Source: Episyrphus balteatus (lineage: Eukaryota > Arthropoda > Insecta > Diptera > Syrphidae). From it: DNA of 64,000 nt. Positions within the stretch are counted from its first letter, which is position 1. Every line of letters begins with the position of its first letter. A model generated the notes under the pieces. That model saw only the letters and a list, made by a program, of their open reading frames with translations, was not told the DNA's origin and did no database searches. Location of the stretch: positions 30,801,679 through 30,865,678 of the forward strand of contig NC_079135.1 in assembly GCF_945859705.1 (NCBI RefSeq). The letters are read 5' to 3'. A program made the translations under genes and the position numbers. Positions 59,768 to 64,000 of the stretch are shown here, piece after piece.

Positions 59768-60299
59768 ATTTTTATAGGAAATAGTATACAACATTTCCGA
59801 TCTCATTTCAAATATATTTCTTCTTTTAATGAAAGAGTAGGTAATTTTTACTCAACGGTTGAAAAAAAAAAATTCTTCCAGATAATTAAAACTAAATCGA
59901 TCTCAGAAAAAATAGGAATGATTTTTAAAACTGACTGTTGAATCCTTCAAAGCAATTCTCAATCTCTGGTAACTATACGTTAAGTCAAGTTTGAATGACT
60001 TTATGCAATTTTAGTTTTTTAAATTCACATGAGGATCCTATTTGATAAGCTCATGTGGTTAAATGATTTCTGGTTAAATAGGCTCAAAGCATAGCTATTA
60101 ATAAATTCACTTCAAAATTGATTTCGTATACTAGAAAACACAACTCCAAATCTAAATTATACTTGTGTTCAATATAATATTGTCACAAGTTATTGTTGAT
60201 TTATTTGAATCAAAGTCCAGCCGAATATCTATTAGCAATCCTAATTGTGCATTCAAATAACTCCATTACATCTGACAGCACAATCACTCATTCATTACA
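59768..60299. other. Spacer
   Basis: A+T-rich, with no recognised features. It leads into the G+C-richer region. Confidence 0.4.
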
Positions 60300-61760
60300 A
60301 ATAGTGTTCGAAATATAAATCATCGATATAGCGCGTCCGTAGTTGAAAACAGTTCGCAAGCCGCTCACCGCATGCGGGAGTTTATATTCGAATATGTAAT
60401 GCCGACTAAACGCTCATGACGCATCATGACAAACAGTGTAACCAAACCAAACAGCTATCCACAATAGTAACAGACAATAAAAAATAAAACGTCCCGATGT
60501 GATCTGTCATGATCTAACAACAAACAGCGCACCATATTTCCATTGCAGCACACTATCAATTAATTATGAATCAAAAGCAAGTAATTACATGATAAGTACG
60601 CGATACATTCAATCCGCATTCAGCATTTCTCGCACAGACGAGACGATAGTTTACAACAGCTGGAGGCGGAAATCATCTTGCGGACTGCCCCTCGAACATG
60701 CAGACGCAACTATACACCGATCATGCAGCTAAAATATTAATCGATTGGCAATAGATTCAACTTGTAGATGCAACAAGATCCCAGTGAGCCTACCTATATT
60801 CACCAGCCGGCCGGCCGGCGCTAAGCCTGTACTTCGACTTTCTCGATCGCGCAATCAATTGTGCGCAGCGAGCTGGAATTAATTTCTACGGAATCATACT
60901 TGGCTGGCCATGTCGGTCGTCTGGTTTCGACCGATCTGGCGAATGTCTTCGGGAAATGTCATTAAAGTCCTTTTTAAGAATCACGGTATATGATGTTGGA
61001 CCGCATTTTTGTACAACCTGCGAGCATTCTTGTTAAACGAATAGGCCACCAGATTCCGTGCGATTTCGATTCTGTTCAGCAACTCCGGTGGCGTTTCAGA
61101 TGCGCATCCTCTCGCTCTCTTATACGAGCGACGACAATGTTGATGATGATGATGAGCCTGATTAACGTTCGATTCACACAATCCGTATCATTGTGCACTG
61201 TTGGAACACTAGCAAGTAGCAAGAGATACAAGCGGAATTAGCATTTGTTCGGAGCGATCACAATCTGAGCATACTAATTGGTTCTCCCAGGCTGTGCGGA
61301 CAGCAGCAGCAGCAGCGGATGGGACGGGATTCACCATTCATTCATCGGATCGCCGGATCGCATCATCATCATCATCATCGTATTCGGCTGTCGTCATTGG
61401 GGAAGAGATGCATCAGCAACAAGGTATCATTACACGACTTGCGCGCCTACTGCAGGTGATTCTTGTATTGATTCGGTTTAATTGTGTCCCGCATCTTCTT
61501 GGTGGGTGCGTCGAAGAGGAAGCTTCTCTATATACTGAGTCCATGCGACATATTAATGGGGAGATATGTTGTTCTGCGTATGTTCGTCGTATGTCATTAG
61601 TGGACAGCAGCATTGTTGTCATTGTGAACATAGAAGATGCGCGAATTGTCTCAAGCGAGGTTTTCTGTTTTTCTTATAACAACTTGGATCCGATCTTCCT
61701 GGGACTTGGCTCTGTTTCAGTGCTATTTTTATTGCATTAATGTGTGAGAAATCGGCGATA
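60300..61760. promoter_or_regulatory. G+C-richer island: candidate promoter, first exon or enhancer
   Basis: Over about 1.45 kb the sequence changes from A+T-rich to nearly balanced. It contains CCGCATGCGG (near 60368), AATTAATTATGAAT (near 60555), ATCGAT words near 60320 and 60738, (CCGG)3 at 60807-60819, a hairpin CTCGATCGCGCA...TGTGCGCAGCGAG at about 60842-60873, (CAG)5 at 61301-61315 and (CAT)6 at 61361-61378. No transposon ends were found. A possible start ATG at 61408 gives MHQQQ and reaches a donor-like CAG|GTGATT at 61455, but nothing downstream confirms splicing. CAG/CAT tracts and balanced composition are common in insect developmental gene exons and enhancers, so that is the leading inference; strand is unknown. 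Confidence 0.4.
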
Positions 61761-63020
61761 AGTAAGCGATATGGGAACATTATTTCTATATCATTAGAGA
61801 GGGCGTCTCCTCTGATGTTTATCCATTAGACGAGATATGTGCGTAGAAGATTTGTGTTCTTTATTTTCTTGTTTTATTTTTTTTTTTAATTTAAGTCTGG
61901 TTTTGGTATTCTTTAAAGCAAACAGGATATTATAGAGATCTGGTATGCTTCATCATATGAAAATAGTGAACTTGGATCTTGGATGATAGTTGAATTGAAT
62001 TTATTCGCAGGCTTGGAACGACTTAAGAATCTAGTGAGTTAGATAAGCTTTAGTAAAGCATTCAATTCAACCATCACGTAATTGGACTTTTATGTTTAGC
62101 CTTTAACTCTAAGAGCAAGAATTAGAATATGTATTACCGAATACACTTTGATGTATGTCGTAGGAATGTCGTAGGCACGTTTTAAATGCTATGGGAATAA
62201 TGACACTGTGCGACAAAAAAAAAATTATTTAAATTCTTTTCTTGAGGCTCACATAGTACGTTTGTGGCCTTGTTGAACATTATAAATTATTTAGGAAATT
62301 TATATTGTTTTCAATATTTGTAATGGAAAATGTGTCAAAATACGTTTTATTTTTCGATCTACAGTGATTGCAAAAATTTTAATCAACTGTTTTTAGTATT
62401 TTCTACTGTTGAAAAATTTTAAAACTACTTTTTAAGTGTGTACCACTTACTTACACTTATTAAATACTTTCATCACACGAAGTCTGGAAGAGACTAAGCT
62501 CTAGTTTTTAGGACTTCCATCACCCACTGGTAAAGTCAGCAATTTTGAAGGCCCATTGACCGTACGTAAAAGTTATTTGATCAAAATTGTACATAATTTA
62601 AATAAGCATCTTTTATTGTACATACCTTTTTTTTAGTATTGTTTTCTTTACCTTTTTTGAATTTTTTTTCTCATAAAACTTATAAAAGAGCATCAAACTT
62701 CCAATATTATTTGGTATGTTTTTCAAAATCAAACGGGTTTTCAGTCTAAATCTATTTAAGTGAGAAAAGCTGAATTAATCCAACTTTTCAAGATTAAATA
62801 AATAATAATAAGCATAAATGGTACAGTTTATACCCATTAACTTCAATCAAATTGACTAAAATTGGCAAAAAATATTAAATAAAATGCACGTATTATGTGC
62901 TTGATTAAATAAAAGAATATTTTTAAGAAATTAAAACAGACCTTAAAATTTGGTCTTTAAATGGTTTTGACCTCCAAATAAAGTATGCCATTTAATTTCT
63001 TGTATAAAAAAGAATTTTTA
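61761..63020. other. A+T-rich spacer
   Basis: No genes or paired repeats were recognised. Composition returns to the background level soon after 61850. Confidence 0.4.
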
Positions 63021-63024
63021 GAAA

Positions 63025-63265
63025 AAAAAATTGAAAATCGTTACAGCCGTTTTTTATATATTTTTTTTTTATACAAAAATTGTTCATTTATTTTCATATA
63101 ATAATTTTGAACTTTTTTTTGAAGATTTTTTAAAATTTTGATATAAGATATTTCTAAAACGTTTTTGAGCAAAGATTTTCAATGAAATCGATCGTGTCGT
63201 TTGCGAGAAAGTCTGACATCAAGAAAACGGTTCTATAGACAGTACCGTTAGTTAAAGTTACTCCC
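63025..63265. repeat. Dispersed repeat with TGAAAATCGTTACAGCCG, copy 2
   Basis: TGAAAATCGTTACAGCCG near 63032, GCGAGAAAGTC near 63203 and AAGAAAACGGTT...ACAGTACCGTTA near 63222-63250 are complements of words at 53201-53345. The order of the two modules is exchanged between copies, which suggests a tandem source or circular permutation. Confidence 0.55.
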
Positions 63266-63828
63266 TTGTTGCACTTGATAGGACTTTTTTGAAGACCTAG
63301 GCTAAAAAAATAAATGAGAATAAATCAGACACTCTAACTCCAAAAATGCAAAAAAATCAAAATCGAAAATTTTGTAGTTAGGGCCTTTACGAGATTATGG
63401 GCAGTATTAGTATCATACTATTTAATTTTTTTTAATAGAAGGGAGTGCTGATTGATGTTTAAAAATTGTATTTTTTTTTTTTAAGTAAGAAACAAAATTT
63501 TCGTTGGCGTAGTCGTGTCGTAGATAATAATCAAAATTATTTACATTTTTCCCAAAAACCTAAACATTGATCAAGCAATTGTATTAAAAATGTACCGTTA
63601 AATATTTTGTATCAATTAAAAGTGCATTCATAATTTAATAAAAAAAGTGAAAAAAAACAGAAAAAAATTATTTTTCGTTTCCATAACCTACTTAAGACCT
63701 TACATTTTAAATGTTTGATATATTCGTGCTGATAAATTCGAGCTTCTAAATTCTTTGTGCTTGCATTAGAAGTTAGCCACTGATAAAAATTATTTTAAAC
63801 CAAACATAAATATATCACTTACTTTAGA
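63266..63828. other. A+T-rich spacer
   Basis: Nothing was recognised. Confidence 0.4.
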
Positions 63829-64000
63829 GCGGAATTCAGAGTCGTTAGTCAAGTAAAAATTTTACTCAAGTGAACATTTGTTCTTGCGCTTGGTCCACTT
63901 CAGCTATTAATTACGTTAAGAAAACCTAGGAGTGTCTTTACTTTAACTAATGAATTCCAACTGAGGAGATTTTGAAGTAAATACTTTGGCAAACACTCAG
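63829..64000. mobile_element. Second copy of the 59548 miniature element, cut by the window end
   Basis: GCGGAATTCAGAGTCG, then CAAGTAAAAATTTTACTCAA, GTTAAGAAAACCTA and CCAACTGAGGA follow the order of 59545-59700 in the same orientation. Similarity is good but with substitutions. The right terminus lies beyond base 64000. Confidence 0.82.

Noticed and set aside
61294..61740. Open frame of 148 codons with Ala and Ser runs
   Set aside because: It starts at GTG, and its Ala/Ser runs are CAG and CAT simple repeats. An ATG at 61408 exists, but no domain or confirmed splice supports a gene. Kept only as part of the candidate island.

Overview
This window looks like non-coding DNA from an insect nuclear genome, most likely a fly or a close relative. 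It is strongly A+T-rich and full of poly-A/poly-T tracts, short microsatellites and small non-autonomous DNA transposons. There are no bacterial-style operons, no intact long reading frame and no convincing protein-coding gene. The longest open frames (about 130 to 180 codons) begin at TTG or GTG, or are low-complexity, or are mirror images inside inverted repeats, so none is annotated as a gene. The order assignment is inferred from general character and one retrotransposon relic, not from a marker gene.

What can be supported is a dense landscape of mobile elements, many with exact ends and target-site duplications (TSDs). Positions 1-1400 hold an ACTCC-rich repeat and a frameshifted relic of a non-LTR reverse transcriptase. 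Positions 2366-4226 are a composite repeat with internal tandem duplications, a tRNA-like pol III promoter relic and an inserted palindromic-end element. Positions 4425-6104 are a terminal-inverted-repeat (TIR) element with a second copy of the same family inserted into its middle. Positions 11846-15415 are a 3.6 kb foldback element: 635-bp inverted arms enclose 16 direct and 3 inverted units of a 120-bp repeat.

Further right are a non-autonomous hAT element (17838-19020), TTA-target PIF/Harbinger-like elements (19599-20318, 22610-23620 with another element nested inside, 30155-30293), TA-target Tc1/mariner-like elements (22019-22488, 24931-25082), and a three-level nest at 43111-46033. In that nest a dispersed repeat contains a TA-target element, which contains a 1.34 kb near-perfect palindrome with an 8-bp TSD. 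A second 1.33 kb palindrome lies at 48612-49939. Smaller elements recur at 29424, 58493, 59548 and the right window edge (63829).

Between these elements are stretches that look single-copy. The most distinctive is 60300-61760, clearly more G+C-rich than its surroundings and the best candidate for a promoter, exon or regulatory module. Less marked blocks are 33160-34650, 41050-42960, 50200-51900 and 55000-56000. The whole is best read as intergenic or long-intron DNA, with waves of TIR elements inserting into each other and possible regulatory islands between them.
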